64,000 bases of DNA from Haloarcula salinisoli (GTDB taxonomy: Archaea > Halobacteriota > Halobacteria > Halobacteriales > Haloarculaceae): positions 1,059,677 through 1,123,676 of the forward strand of contig NZ_RKLQ01000002.1 in the NCBI RefSeq assembly GCF_019599405.1, given 5' to 3'. The notes under the pieces were generated by a model. That model did not search any database and was not told the DNA's origin. It saw nothing but the letters and a program-made list of their open reading frames with translations. Positions 46,114 through 55,022 of this stretch are shown here, one piece after another. Position numbers and translations under genes: made by a program. Within the stretch, counting starts at the first letter, position 1; each line of letters starts with the position of its first letter.

Positions 46114-47415
46114 TTACTCGCGAACCGACCGCTCGGCTCGGCGGATGACTTCCCGAACGGCGAGACCCGATGCGTCCGCGACGGCCGCCGCGTCGTCGAA
46201 TTCGCAGCTCACGTCGTACACCTCGCCGTCGGTGTCGCTGGCTAGCTTCACGGTGACCTCGTAGCTGTCGCCGTCGACCTCGAGCGTGACCGTCTCGAAG
46301 GCCCGCTCGGCTATCCACCGGTGGCCCGCGCCGTGCTCCCGGATGCCCAGCGTCCCGGTCTCCTCGGCGAGCCGACGGGCGACCCTGTCTGCGTCGTCGG
46401 GCTTGCAGATGACCTTCACCAGGTGGCCGGGCCGGGACTTCTTCATCGTCAGCGGGACGATAGAGACATCGCGCGCTCCCGCTGCCGACAGCGAGCGTTG
46501 CAGGTCACCCAGCACCTCGGGCGGCGCGTCGTCGAGGTTCGTCTCGAGGACGGTGATGTCGTCCCGGCGGAGCCCGCCCGCGCCGTCGCCGACCATCGCC
46601 CGCAGGACGTTCGGGTGAGCCTCGAACTCCCGTGCTCCGGCGCCGTAGCCCGAGCCGTCCACCGTCAGCGACGGGAGCCGGTCGACACCGTCGGCGACGT
46701 GGGCGAGGATTGCCGCACCCGTCGGCGTCAGCAGTTCGGTGTCGACGGGACCGCCCTGCAGCGCCCAGTCGGCTCGCTCGGCTATCTCGACGACCGCCGG
46801 CGTCGGCACGGGGTAGGTCCCGTGGCTCATCGAGACGGTGCCGCCGCCGGCCGACAGCGGCGTCGTCACGACTCGCTCGACGTCGAGGTCCGCGAGCAGC
46901 AGCGCCGCCCCGACCACGTCCGCGATGGCGTCGTCGGCCCCGACCTCGTGGAAGTGGGTCTCGCCGAGGTCGGTGCCGTGGACTGCCGCCTCCGCTTCAC
47001 CGAGAATCTCGAAGATGGCGAGCGCATCTGCCTCGACGGCCTCGGGCAGGGCCATCCCCTCGACGATGTCGACGACTTCCGGGTAGCTCCGGTGTGGACC
47101 GTGCCCTTCGGCGTGGGTGTGGTCGTCGTGGCTGTGGTCGTGGTCGTCGCCGTCGTGACTGTGAGCTTCGTCGCTATGGCTGTGCTCGTGACCGTGGTCG
47201 TCCTCGTCCCCGCCATCCGTTGTCGGGTCCGTCAGAATAACCTCGACGCCAGTGGCGCTGATACCGTTCCGGTCGACCGTCGAGACGACGTACTCGACGT
47301 CGAGTGCCTGCTCGACGGGCGCGAGCGCGTCGCGGTCGGCACCCGCGGCCAGCAGCGCCCCCAGAATCATGTCACCGGCCGCGCCCATCCGGCCGTCGAA
47401 GGCGAGTGTTCGCAT
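46114..47415 (-). CDS. larC: Nickel-pincer cofactor biosynthesis protein LarC
   Basis: LarC inserts nickel into the pincer nucleotide cofactor of lactate racemase-type enzymes. The 433-residue protein starts TLAFDGRMGAAGDMILGALLA, the family signature, and contains ETHFHEVGADDAIADVVGA and LLTPTGAAILAHV. A His/Asp-rich insert (about residues 70-110, roughly 18 His) is a probable nickel store. In some bacteria larC is split by a programmed frameshift; here it is one continuous frame. larA, larB and larE are not in the window. Confidence 0.93.
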   Translation of the reverse strand: MRTLAFDGRMGAAGDMILGALLAAGADRDALAPVEQALDVEYVVSTVDRNGISATGVEVILTDPTTDGGDEDDHGHEHSHSDEAHSHDGDDHDHSHDDHTHAEGHGPHRSYPEVVDIVEGMALPEAVEADALAIFEILGEAEAAVHGTDLGETHFHEVGADDAIADVVGAALLLADLDVERVVTTPLSAGGGTVSMSHGTYPVPTPAVVEIAERADWALQGGPVDTELLTPTGAAILAHVADGVDRLPSLTVDGSGYGAGAREFEAHPNVLRAMVGDGAGGLRRDDITVLETNLDDAPPEVLGDLQRSLSAAGARDVSIVPLTMKKSRPGHLVKVICKPDDADRVARRLAEETGTLGIREHGAGHRWIAERAFETVTLEVDGDSYEVTVKLASDTDGEVYDVSCEFDDAAAVADASGLAVREVIRRAERSVRE

Positions 47416-47482
47416 ACCTGCATCTCGCTCTATAGGCTGAAAAGTCTACCACAACGCAGGTTTTGAGAGCAATACTGTAAAC

Positions 47483-47738
47483 AGCCAGAAAGCCCCCGCA
47501 CTCTGGACTCCCGCGACTCGCTGCGCTCCTCACTTCGTTGCGGTGCTTGCTTCGTCGGGGTTCGTCCAGAGTGCGGCCCCTTTCAGTCCCACCCATGCCG
47601 GTTGGTCATAGGGGCTGGGTGGGTCTGAAAGGGGCGCTTGGCTAAACGAAGGCGGGCGAAGCAAGCACCGAAGCCGACCAGCGGGAGGCGAGGAGCGCAG
47701 CGAGCCCCCCGAGTTTAGCCAAGCGGGGCTTTCTGGCT
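47483..47738. repeat. Nested-palindrome element, copy B (complete)
   Basis: Ends AGCCAGAAAGCCCC and GGGGCTTTCTGGCT bound 256 bp; pairing extends outward by AAC/GTT. From outside in: GCACTCTGGAC/GTCCAGAGTGC (left arm); the central hairpin, a 20-bp stem GCCCCTTTCAGTCCCACCCA paired with 47616-47635 (one mismatch) around a 20-nt loop; GTGCTTGCTTCG/CGAAGCAAGCAC; and GCTTGGCTAAAC/GTTTAGCCAAGC (right arm, perfect). No coding capacity. It lies immediately upstream of larC. Confidence 0.8.
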
Positions 47739-47785
47739 GTTCACGGCTGGAGTCAGGCTATCCAAACCCTCGCTCACTCAAACTC

Positions 47786-48202
47786 CTAGGTTCGGCGGAC
47801 GATGTGGACGTCGTAGGCGTCCGCGTCGTCGAGTTCCGAGATGGGGACGACGACGTCGTCGGTGTCGGCGCTGCCGAGGAACACGACGTCGGCTTCGACG
47901 TCGCGGGCCACGCGGCGGATGGTCTCGGAGAGCTCGTTGGCCGAGTAGGCGCTGACGTCCTCGTAGTTGAGTTCGGCGTCGTCGGTCGCCTCCTCTATCT
48001 TCCGGCGGAGGTCGCTCGCGGCGGTCTCGGCGGCGAAGTCCTCGCTGGGGTCGACACGCAGGCGGCGAACGGCGTAGTCCGCGCCGGTCGGGACCAGACT
48101 GACAGCCACCACGTCGGTGTCCATCGCCGCGGCGTAGTCGACCGCGCGGTCGAGGGCGGCGTCTGCGAGTGGCGAGCCGTCGAAGGGAACGAGAAATACC
48201 AT
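47786..48202 (-). CDS. Universal stress protein-like domain protein
   Basis: The 138-residue protein starts MVFLVPFDGSPLADAALDRA, the first strand and helix of UspA. The middle has VVAVSLVP and the end VEADVVFLGSADTDDVV, a strand and turn where the ATP loop would be. The glycine loop is not intact. Start ATG 48202 was chosen because the UspA strand begins there; the frame upstream is basic and out of character. Role unknown. Confidence 0.82.
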   Translation of the reverse strand: MVFLVPFDGSPLADAALDRAVDYAAAMDTDVVAVSLVPTGADYAVRRLRVDPSEDFAAETAASDLRRKIEEATDDAELNYEDVSAYSANELSETIRRVARDVEADVVFLGSADTDDVVVPISELDDADAYDVHIVRRT

Positions 48203-48314
48203 ACCGCGGCTTCTGTGGCCAGCCTTATCAAACGCGGCGGTGGCGGCAGACGGCGTCGGTTTCCGAAACCGAAAGAGCAAATTATCGGCAAATCGGATAT
48301 TCTCGACATCTGGG

Positions 48315-48968
48315 ATGTCTTCGCCTGCCCTGTCGCCGACGACCGAGAACGTTCAGACCGTCGCCCGCTGCGTTCGCGAGGGGGGCGTCGTCGTCGCCCC
48401 CAGCGACACGAACATGGCGCTGACGGTTGCGCCCGACCAACCCGGGGCTATCGACCGCGTCTACGCTATCAAGGGCCGGCCGACCCACAAGCCGCTGACG
48501 CTGTTCGTCCGGGACCCGCGCGACTGGCGTCGCTTCGCTCGCCACGACGACCCGGAGACTGTCGACGCCCTGGCCGAGGCGTTCTGGCCGGGGCCGCTGA
48601 ACCTGGTGCTCGAACTTGCCAGTCCGGCACTTGACGACCGATGCGCGATGGACGGCACGGTCAGCGTCGGCTGTCTCGCCAACCCTGTGTGGCGCGAGCT
48701 GGCCGAAGCGGTCGGTGGACCGGTCGCGATGACCTCCGCCAACCAGTCGGGGACGGTGCCCGACGACCGCCTGGTCGACGTCGAGCTGGCGGCCGACCAC
48801 GTCGGCGACGCGGTAGACTACATCCTCGGAGGCGAGCCGGAGGGCACCACCCGCGCCTCGACTATCCTCTCGCTCGCCCACGGCGATGTCGGCGAGGCAC
48901 GGATTCTGCGCCGGGGTGACCTGACGGCGAACGATATCGAGCGCGCAACGTCGCTGACCGTCGCGTGA
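48315..48968 (+). CDS. Sua5/YciO/YrdC-family protein (threonylcarbamoyl-AMP synthase-like)
   Basis: This 217-residue protein has the YrdC fold: VVAPSDTNMALTVAPDQ, IKGRPTHKPLTLFV (the KxR...K binding motif for ATP and carbamoyl-threonine), FWPGPLNLVLE and MTSANQSG. Family enzymes make threonylcarbamoyl-AMP for t6A on tRNA. The typical PTET in strand 1 is PSDT, and the protein lacks the C-terminal Sua5 domain, so it is closer to YrdC/YciO. Start ATG 48315. Confidence 0.85.
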   Translation: MSSPALSPTTENVQTVARCVREGGVVVAPSDTNMALTVAPDQPGAIDRVYAIKGRPTHKPLTLFVRDPRDWRRFARHDDPETVDALAEAFWPGPLNLVLELASPALDDRCAMDGTVSVGCLANPVWRELAEAVGGPVAMTSANQSGTVPDDRLVDVELAADHVGDAVDYILGGEPEGTTRASTILSLAHGDVGEARILRRGDLTANDIERATSLTVA

Positions 48969-49049
48969 CCTTCGCCGGCGGTGAGTACGGTCGGTCGAAC
49001 GGTGGCCAGGTGGCCCGAATCTGGCGTGGACGTGGCGTGTGATAGCAGT

Positions 49050-49097
49050 ACGCATATAAACCCGTCGCTGCTCGTCGCACCCGCCGGTAGCATAAAG
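49050..49097 (+). promoter_or_regulatory. Promoter region of the CDC48 gene
   Basis: Two TATA-like boxes, CATATAAAC (49053-49061) and GCATAAAGC (49089-49097), lie upstream of the ATG at 49139. One could set the main start; the other could be an alternative. Confidence 0.4.
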
Positions 49098-49138
49098 CAT
49101 ATCTCCCGGGATGACGGACCTTCTCATAGTCTCACTCT

Positions 49139-51364
49139 ATGAACGAAGTGCAACTAGAAGTGGCGAAAGCGTACCCGAACGACTCGGGTCGTGGCATCGC
49201 CCGTCTTGACCCCGATACGTTGTTGCATCTCAAGCTCTCGCCCGGTGATATCATCGAAATCGAGGGTAGCGATACGACGGCTGCGAAGGTGTGGCGTGCG
49301 GACCGGCAGGACTGGAACACGGATACGGTGCGCATCGACGGGTTCACTCGGCAGAATGCCGACGTGGGCATCGGCGAACGCGTGACCATCCGGAAAGCGG
49401 AAGCGGAGAAGGCAGACAAGCTCGTCCTCGCCCCGCCCGAGGAGGCGTCGGTGCAGTTTGGCTCCGACGCCGCTGGCATGGTCAAACGCCAGATTCTGAA
49501 ACGGCCGGTCGTCGAGCGCGACATCGTCCCCGTGATGAGTTCGACGAACCACCCGTTCATGCGCTCGCCCGGCCAGGCCATCCCGCTCATCGCGGTCGAG
49601 ACCGAGCCAGAGGGCGTCTGTCTCATCACCGAGGACACCGAAGTCGAGCTCCGCGAGGAGCCCATCTCGGGCTTCGAGAAGACCGGCGGCGGCATCACCT
49701 ACGAGGACATCGGTGGGCTCCAGAACGAGATTCAGCGGGTCCGCGAGATGGTCGAACTGCCGATGAAACACCCCCAGATATTCAAGAAACTCGGCATCGA
49801 GCCGCCACAGGGGGTCCTGCTGCACGGCCCACCGGGCACCGGGAAGACGTTGCTTGCGAAAGCGGTCGCCAACGAGACCTCCGCCAGTTTCTTCTCTATC
49901 GCCGGACCGGAGATTATCTCGAAGTACTACGGCGAGTCCGAACAGCAGCTACGAGAGATATTCGAGGACGCGAGCGAGGAGTCCCCGGCTATCATCTTCA
50001 TCGACGAACTGGACTCCATCGCGCCCAAGCGCGAGGACGTCACCGGCGAAGTCGAGCGCCGCGTCGTCGCCCAGCTCCTGACGATGATGGACGGGCTGGA
50101 ATCCCGTGGCCAGGTCATCGTCATCGCCGCGACCAACCGCGTCGACAGCGTCGACCCCGCGCTGCGTCGCCCGGGCCGGTTCGACCGCGAGATCGAGATC
50201 GGCGTGCCGGACGAGGTCGGCCGTGAGGAAATCCTCCAGATTCACACCCGCGGGATGCCCCTCTCGGACGACGTCACCCTCTCGAAGCTGGCGACCGACA
50301 CCCACGGCTTCGTCGGCGCCGACATCGAGAGTCTGACCAAGGAGGCCGCGATGAAGGCACTGCGCCGGTACCTCCCCGAGATAGACTTAGACGAGGAGGA
50401 CATCCCGCCCAGTCTCATCGACCGGATGATAATCAAGCGGGAGGACTTCAAGGGCGCGCTCAACGAGGTGAGTCCATCGGCGATGCGGGAGGTCCTCGTC
50501 GAGCTGCCGAAGATGTCCTGGGACAGCGTCGGCGGCCTCAACGAGGCCAAAGAGCAGGTCCAGGAGGCAGTGGAGTGGCCGATGAGTTCCCCCGAGAAGT
50601 TCGAGCGCATGGGCGTCACGCCGCCCTCGGGCGTGTTGCTCTATGGCCCACCCGGGACCGGCAAGACGCTGATGGCCAAGGCCGTCGCCAACGAGACCGA
50701 CGCCAACTTCATCTCGGTGCGTGGCCCGCAGCTACTCTCGAAGTGGGTCGGTGAATCGGAGAAGGCCATCCGCCAGACCTTCCGCAAGGCGCGGCAGGTC
50801 GCCCCGACCATCATCTTCTTCGACGAGCTCGACTCCCTGGCACCGGGCCGGGGCGGCGAGATGGGGTCGAACGTCTCGGAACGGGTCGTCAACCAGCTCC
50901 TGACGGAGCTAGACGGGCTCGAAGAGATGGAGGACGTCATGGTCATCGGCGCGACCAACCGCCCCGACATGATAGACCCCGCGCTCATCCGCTCGGGCCG
51001 GTTCGACCGTCTGGTGATGATCGGCGAGCCCGACGTCGACGGCCGCGAGCAGATTCTGCGCATCCACACCGACGACACGCCGCTGGCCCCCGACGTGAGC
51101 CTGCGCGAGCTGGCCGAACGCTCCAGTGGCTTCGTCGGTTCGGACCTCGAATCCATCACCCGCGAGGCGGCCATCGAGGCCCTGCGCGAGTCCGACGACG
51201 CCGAGGAAGTCGAGATGCGTCACTTCCGCCAGGCCATGGAGAGTGTCAGGCCGACGATTACCGACGACATCCGGGACTACTACGAGCAGATGCAAGAGGA
51301 GTTCAAGGGCGGCTCCAGCCCGCAGCGCCAGCCCGGCGGTAGCGGTCGTATCGGCTTCCAATAA
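49139..51364 (+). CDS. CDC48/VCP-family AAA+ ATPase
   Basis: This 741-residue protein has an N-terminal double-psi barrel and four-stranded barrel (about 1-185) and two AAA modules. D1 has GPPGTGKT at 230-237 with FIDELDSI as Walker B; D2 has GPPGTGKT at 503-510 with FFDELDSL. The arginine-finger regions are RRPGRFDRE and RSGRFDRL. It unfolds ubiquitin-like (SAMP)-tagged or proteasome-bound substrates; the C-terminus lacks a clear HbYX motif. It is transcribed alone, convergent with the Bat-type HTH gene. Confidence 0.96.
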   Translation: MNEVQLEVAKAYPNDSGRGIARLDPDTLLHLKLSPGDIIEIEGSDTTAAKVWRADRQDWNTDTVRIDGFTRQNADVGIGERVTIRKAEAEKADKLVLAPPEEASVQFGSDAAGMVKRQILKRPVVERDIVPVMSSTNHPFMRSPGQAIPLIAVETEPEGVCLITEDTEVELREEPISGFEKTGGGITYEDIGGLQNEIQRVREMVELPMKHPQIFKKLGIEPPQGVLLHGPPGTGKTLLAKAVANETSASFFSIAGPEIISKYYGESEQQLREIFEDASEESPAIIFIDELDSIAPKREDVTGEVERRVVAQLLTMMDGLESRGQVIVIAATNRVDSVDPALRRPGRFDREIEIGVPDEVGREEILQIHTRGMPLSDDVTLSKLATDTHGFVGADIESLTKEAAMKALRRYLPEIDLDEEDIPPSLIDRMIIKREDFKGALNEVSPSAMREVLVELPKMSWDSVGGLNEAKEQVQEAVEWPMSSPEKFERMGVTPPSGVLLYGPPGTGKTLMAKAVANETDANFISVRGPQLLSKWVGESEKAIRQTFRKARQVAPTIIFFDELDSLAPGRGGEMGSNVSERVVNQLLTELDGLEEMEDVMVIGATNRPDMIDPALIRSGRFDRLVMIGEPDVDGREQILRIHTDDTPLAPDVSLRELAERSSGFVGSDLESITREAAIEALRESDDAEEVEMRHFRQAMESVRPTITDDIRDYYEQMQEEFKGGSSPQRQPGGSGRIGFQ

Positions 51365-51706
51365 GCCCACTTTTTGCACCGTCACTCGCGCGCCTTCGGC
51401 GCGCTCGCTCGGGCAAAAACTTGGGGAAAAATCGCGGCTTCACTTCCTGTCGCGCGCCTCCGGCGCGCGGTAGTCAGTTCGCCGCGGTCGAACCGGCGCC
51501 CTCGGCGCCGGATGCTCACTTCGACAGCCCTGCCCTTCCCCGTCCTCGCGAGCCTAGCGAACGAGGGCTCGTCAGAGCGGAGCTCTGACGGTGGTTCGCG
51601 CGACGGAGCGCGCTCACGGCCCATAGCCCGCGAAACCTACAGCCACGGATTCGGATTGCTGGGTCTGCTGTCTCGACTCTCGCAGCAAACGCTCCGAGCG
51701 TGGACG
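51365..51706. repeat. Mini-hairpin island between the convergent CDC48 and HTH genes
   Basis: GCGCGCC-ttc-GGCGCGC (51388-51404), a similar GCGCGCC/GGCGCGC stem near 51453 and CCGGCGCC/GGCGCCGG near 51493 are perfect. A T5 tract follows the CDC48 stop, and A5 tracts at 51415-51419 and 51427-51431 are 12 nt apart. No gene is seen. Confidence 0.6.
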
Positions 51707-52378
51707 CTACTCCTCTATCTCGGACTCGGCTTCCATGGCGGCGACCAGCGAGTTGTCCACGAGCGTGAGTATCGCGCGCCGTAACCGCTCGGTGACCGCC
51801 TGGTCCGAGATGTCAAACTCCTCGGCCAGGTCCTTCGTCGATAGCCCCCGCGGAATGGAGTAGTAACCGCCCTCGACTGCCCGCAGCAGGGCCTCCCGCT
51901 GTGGCTGTGTAAGTCCGTAGAAGGGGCCGGTTTCGGGTCTGGATGGGTTGTAGATGCGTTCGACTTCGACGGGGACGCTCCGCTCCGAACAGTGCTCGCG
52001 GAACATCTCCAGGCTCTCGTAGGTGGTGAACCGAAGCTCGAACTCCCAGCTGTCGGGCCCGCCAGTCGCGGAGAGGATGGTCGCTCCGGTCTCGGCGATG
52101 GTTCGAAAGAAGGTGTCCGCGCCTACCCCCCAGTCCAGGGCATACAGGATACTGTCGTCGTGTGCGCTGACCTCGGTGATGCTGGTCACGGACTCGTGGG
52201 CCCTGACGTTTTTTTCGAAGGCCGGCGCGACGGTCCCGTGCACGGAGAAGAAGGGGACTGCTTTCTCACCGACCGGGACGAGCGTCTCGAGTTTGATGGT
52301 GGCGCCCTCGGTCATATCGAGTATCTGACCCAGCTCGAAAGTGGAAGCGGGAATCCGAAGATGCGCGAGGACAGCCAT
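51707..52378 (-). CDS. Bat-type HTH transcriptional regulator
   Basis: The 223-residue protein has a sensory-type N-terminal region (residues 1-150) and a C-terminal HTH_10 domain (about 158-215: LTQPQREALLRAVEGGYYSIPR, then DLAEEFDISDQAVTERLRRAI). Bat-like regulators control haloarchaeal bacterioopsin and redox-linked genes; the target here is unknown. Unlike the stub at 9298-9534, this one has the full length. Confidence 0.9.
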   Translation of the reverse strand: MAVLAHLRIPASTFELGQILDMTEGATIKLETLVPVGEKAVPFFSVHGTVAPAFEKNVRAHESVTSITEVSAHDDSILYALDWGVGADTFFRTIAETGATILSATGGPDSWEFELRFTTYESLEMFREHCSERSVPVEVERIYNPSRPETGPFYGLTQPQREALLRAVEGGYYSIPRGLSTKDLAEEFDISDQAVTERLRRAILTLVDNSLVAAMEAESEIEE

Positions 52379-52570
52379 TATCGTGTCTACTGTGGCCTGT
52401 CATGTAAATATGGCTCGTCCGCTCCACCGGCTCTCGAAATGAAACTTGGTGCACCATGCTGAACGATAGTTCTTTTACCCCACGGTCCAACGGATAACCA
52501 TATTGCACGCCCTCGGAGTCTGGTTCGTTTCTGACCATGTGACCGCGTCACGGCCGGACGGCCACCAGCT

Positions 52571-52759
52571 ATGACAGGAGATATCAACAGCGCCGCAGAG
52601 TTCGAGTCCGCCCTCGCGGACATCGTCGAATCGGCTATCGAGAACAACGTCGACGTCCGCGGCGCCTGGGAGTTCGAGACAGACGGCTCGACTCACTACT
52701 GGGAGCTCAACGTCGTCGAACTGGCGCGGGAATCCGACGAAGCTGACGAGACCGACTGA
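52571..52759 (+). CDS. Small conserved haloarchaeal protein
   Basis: The 62 residues begin MTGDINSAAEFESALADIVESAIENNVDV and contain RGAWEFETDGSTHYWELNVVEL. The pattern suggests a helix followed by two strands. Similar short proteins are common in haloarchaea, but I do not know a function. It is convergent with the cupin gene. Confidence 0.72.
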   Translation: MTGDINSAAEFESALADIVESAIENNVDVRGAWEFETDGSTHYWELNVVELARESDEADETD

Positions 52760-52804
52760 CTGCGGTCCCGTTTGGAACAAGCCCCTCGCCGGAAAGCGAC
52801 CCTT

Positions 52805-53191
52805 TCAGGACTCCATCTTCGCGGCCATGTGGTCGAAGACGTCCCGGTGGTCCTCCTGCGGGCTGAACAGGACGACTTCGGTGTCTTGCTCTGCTCGGGC
52901 GGTGTGGCCCGGCGGCCAGTAGACCACGTCGCCGCCGCGGTCGGTCTCCTCGCTGCCGTCGACGTAGGAGATGGTAATCTCGCCGTCGATGACGTAGCCC
53001 CAGTGAGGGACCGGGCAGTGGTCGTCCGGGAGCCCCTCAAGCAGCGGGGTGATGTCAGTCCCGGCCGAAAAGTGCATGTGTTCCGCGCTCAGCGTGGTGT
53101 CGGCCGGGAGTTCGCCGAAGTCCATCTGCTGCTGGACTACGGCGTCCGGTGTCTCCATCAGTGTCGGGAGTTCTTCTTTTGTCGTGTTCAT
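52805..53191 (-). CDS. Cupin-domain protein
   Basis: This is a 128-residue single-cupin protein. The first cupin motif region is CPVPHWGYVIDGEITISYVDG, the second is GGDVVYWPPGHTARAEQDTEVV. Histidines in both segments could bind a metal. The product may be an oxygenase, isomerase or binding protein; the substrate cannot be read. Confidence 0.85.
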   Translation of the reverse strand: MNTTKEELPTLMETPDAVVQQQMDFGELPADTTLSAEHMHFSAGTDITPLLEGLPDDHCPVPHWGYVIDGEITISYVDGSEETDRGGDVVYWPPGHTARAEQDTEVVLFSPQEDHRDVFDHMAAKMES

Positions 53192-53471
53192 TCTATGTCA
53201 CTATCGGGACCGTACAGCATGGGTGGGTAAAGCTGGGTAGTACCAACTGCTGGTCGGTGCCGCGGCCGGTGCGTGCCCGATACTCAAGTGGGTCCGTCGG
53301 TGGCAACTGCAAACGGTGTTCCCTCGGGTCGCAAGGGCGGCTCACTGCGGGTGGGCGCGCCTCGCACCGCTGTCACTGTGGCTGCGTTCCCCGGCCACGC
53401 GGCGGGACGGCGGTTGGAGGGCCGCAACTGCAGGGCCAGTGCTCACCCCGAAAAATCCGCTATGGACCCAC

Positions 53472-53482
53472 GGAGGATTAGT
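53472..53482 (+). promoter_or_regulatory. Ribosome-binding site deciding the start of the Tat-exported protein
   Basis: GGAGG at 53472-53476 is 6 nt before the ATG at 53483, a good Shine-Dalgarno spacing. It supports this start over the in-frame ATG at 53462. Confidence 0.55.
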
Positions 53483-54070
53483 ATGACCGACGACACCAGT
53501 GAGACACTGCTCGACCGTATCGACGACTCCCGACGGGACTTCATGAAGAAAGGCGCGCTCGCCACGGGGGCCCTCGCGCTCGGGGCGTCCGGCACTGCCG
53601 CTGCACAGGAGGACGACGACGGCCTCCTCGAAGAGGACTGGCAGGCGCTCATCTTCATCTCGAACTTCCACCCGAACGGCCGATTCGTCTTCGTCTCGGA
53701 TGTGGTCGAGTTCACCCCGAACTACGGTGACGTCCAGGACAGCTTCTTCACCGACTACAACACCTACCAGATTCGGTGGCTCGACACCGACGAGGTCGTC
53801 CCGCTGTTCGTGGCCGAGGACGCTCCCATCGGGTCGTACGACGAGGACCTCGGGTTCATTCCGGACGACGACCAGAACCAGCCACAGGTGTACGAGGTCG
53901 ACCAGGAGTGGTCGCCCTTCGGCGACAACGAACGGCTCGTCACGCTCGACGTCAGCCCCCTCGACGAAGACGACGAGGACGCGCTCCTCGATACACAGGA
54001 CTGGTGGCAGGAATCCGACGACGCGACGAACGGCACGCCGACCGACGACAACACCACGAACGGCACGTGA
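53483..54070 (+). CDS. Tat-exported acidic protein, unknown
   Basis: The 195-residue protein has a twin-arginine signal: SRRDFMKK at about 16-23, a hydrophobic GALATGALALGASG core and an AAA cleavage site. The mature part is acidic with predicted strands (DWQALIFISNFHPNGRFVFV) and ends in a low-complexity Asp/Thr/Gly tail (SDDATNGTPTDDNTTNGT). Relatives in haloarchaea are sometimes labelled calcium-binding proteins. No catalytic motif is seen. Confidence 0.82.
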   Translation: MTDDTSETLLDRIDDSRRDFMKKGALATGALALGASGTAAAQEDDDGLLEEDWQALIFISNFHPNGRFVFVSDVVEFTPNYGDVQDSFFTDYNTYQIRWLDTDEVVPLFVAEDAPIGSYDEDLGFIPDDDQNQPQVYEVDQEWSPFGDNERLVTLDVSPLDEDDEDALLDTQDWWQESDDATNGTPTDDNTTNGT

Positions 54071-54116
54071 CGCTCACGCCGTCCCGACCGACGACGACTG
54101 GCCTGGGCGGTCTCGG

Positions 54117-54434
54117 CTAGAGCACCCGCAGCCGGTAGCCCTCGATAGCCGTCTCGTCGGCCACGCGCCCGGTTTCGACCGCGGTGTCGACGATGTCCGC
54201 GACGAACGCCTTCGGGACCTCGACGCTGATGAAATCCGACTCGCCGGGGACGGTCAGGCGGGCCATCGTCCGTTCGGTCCCGTCGTCGTTGTAGATGCTT
54301 CCAACCTTCTCGCCGTCCCGCAAGAACCGCAGCGTCACGTCCGTCGCGTCTAGTTCGTCGAAGCTGACCTCGAACACCATCTGGTCGTCCTCGATACGGG
54401 CGAGCAGTCGGCCGTCGTGTTCTGTGACCAACAT
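54117..54434 (-). CDS. Conserved small protein, unknown
   Basis: The 105 residues suggest a beta-rich fold: MLVTEHDGRLLARIEDDQMVFEVSFDEL, then VTLRFLRDGEKVGSIYN, then the C-terminal helix with VPKAFVADIVDTAVETGR. No named family is recognised. Convergent with the Tat-exported protein gene. Confidence 0.72.
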   Translation of the reverse strand: MLVTEHDGRLLARIEDDQMVFEVSFDELDATDVTLRFLRDGEKVGSIYNDDGTERTMARLTVPGESDFISVEVPKAFVADIVDTAVETGRVADETAIEGYRLRVL

Positions 54435-54596
54435 GACTGCCCGTTGGAACCGACGACGTATAGACGTCGTGTCCCTGTTGTATCATGACGGCACCGTCCA
54501 TATATAGCCCTATATACTGACTGAACGTTCCTGAACTAGACCGGTTTTTATCTCGAAAAACATTTTTAGCGGTGGAAACGAAACGGTCGATACAGT

Positions 54597-54704
54597 ATGC
54601 AACTCGACTCGTTCGCAGTCGGTGGCGCCGTCGCCGCCGACCAGTCGGTCCCTCTCGCCCCCGTGGCGCCGGTCGCCGTCGACCCGGCCGCCACCGCATC
54701 GTGA
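54597..54704 (+). CDS. Putative 35-residue peptide
   Basis: The reading starts MQLDSFAVGGAVAADQ and ends DPAATAS. It lies under T-rich promoter-like boxes (GTTTTTATC near 54544 and CATTTTTAG near 54561) and ends 25 nt before the zinc-ribbon gene. It is Ala/Val/Pro-rich and without charge patterning. It could be a true microprotein or only a leader sequence for the next gene. Confidence 0.4.
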   Translation: MQLDSFAVGGAVAADQSVPLAPVAPVAVDPAATAS

Positions 54705-54729
54705 ACGCGGCGACGCCCTACCCACTCCA

Positions 54730-55002
54730 ATGACTCCTGATACCCCAACAGCCGATAGTCCGCCGAAAGCCACGCTCTTCTGTCCGGAGTGTAGCCACAG
54801 CAGTCGGTACGACGGTGACTGGACGCGAGCCAGAAGCGGCCAGACCGTCCACTACAGCTGTCCGGACTGTCACACGGAGATTACGACCCGTCCGGCGTCG
54901 GCCGAACCGACGGCGGCCCCTGTCACCGAGTTCTTTACCCGCTGGACCGACACCGTCCAGACGCTCCAGAGCGCCTGGCTGAAAACGTTTTTCCGGGCCT
55001 GA
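54730..55002 (+). CDS. Small zinc-ribbon protein
   Basis: The 90 residues carry CPEC and CPDC pairs (FCPECSHSSRYDGDW and YSCPDCHTEIT) about 30 residues apart, forming a treble-clef or ribbon zinc site. The C-terminus is a helix with Trp (WTDTVQTLQSAWLKTFF). Probably binds nucleic acid or a protein partner; no known target. Confidence 0.75.
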   Translation: MTPDTPTADSPPKATLFCPECSHSSRYDGDWTRARSGQTVHYSCPDCHTEITTRPASAEPTAAPVTEFFTRWTDTVQTLQSAWLKTFFRA

Positions 55003-55022
55003 AACGGCCGGTCAACGGGCGA

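Noticed and set aside
47576-47635. A CRISPR repeat-spacer array
   Set aside because: The hairpin stem occurs once per element with no evenly spaced repeats and no cas genes nearby.
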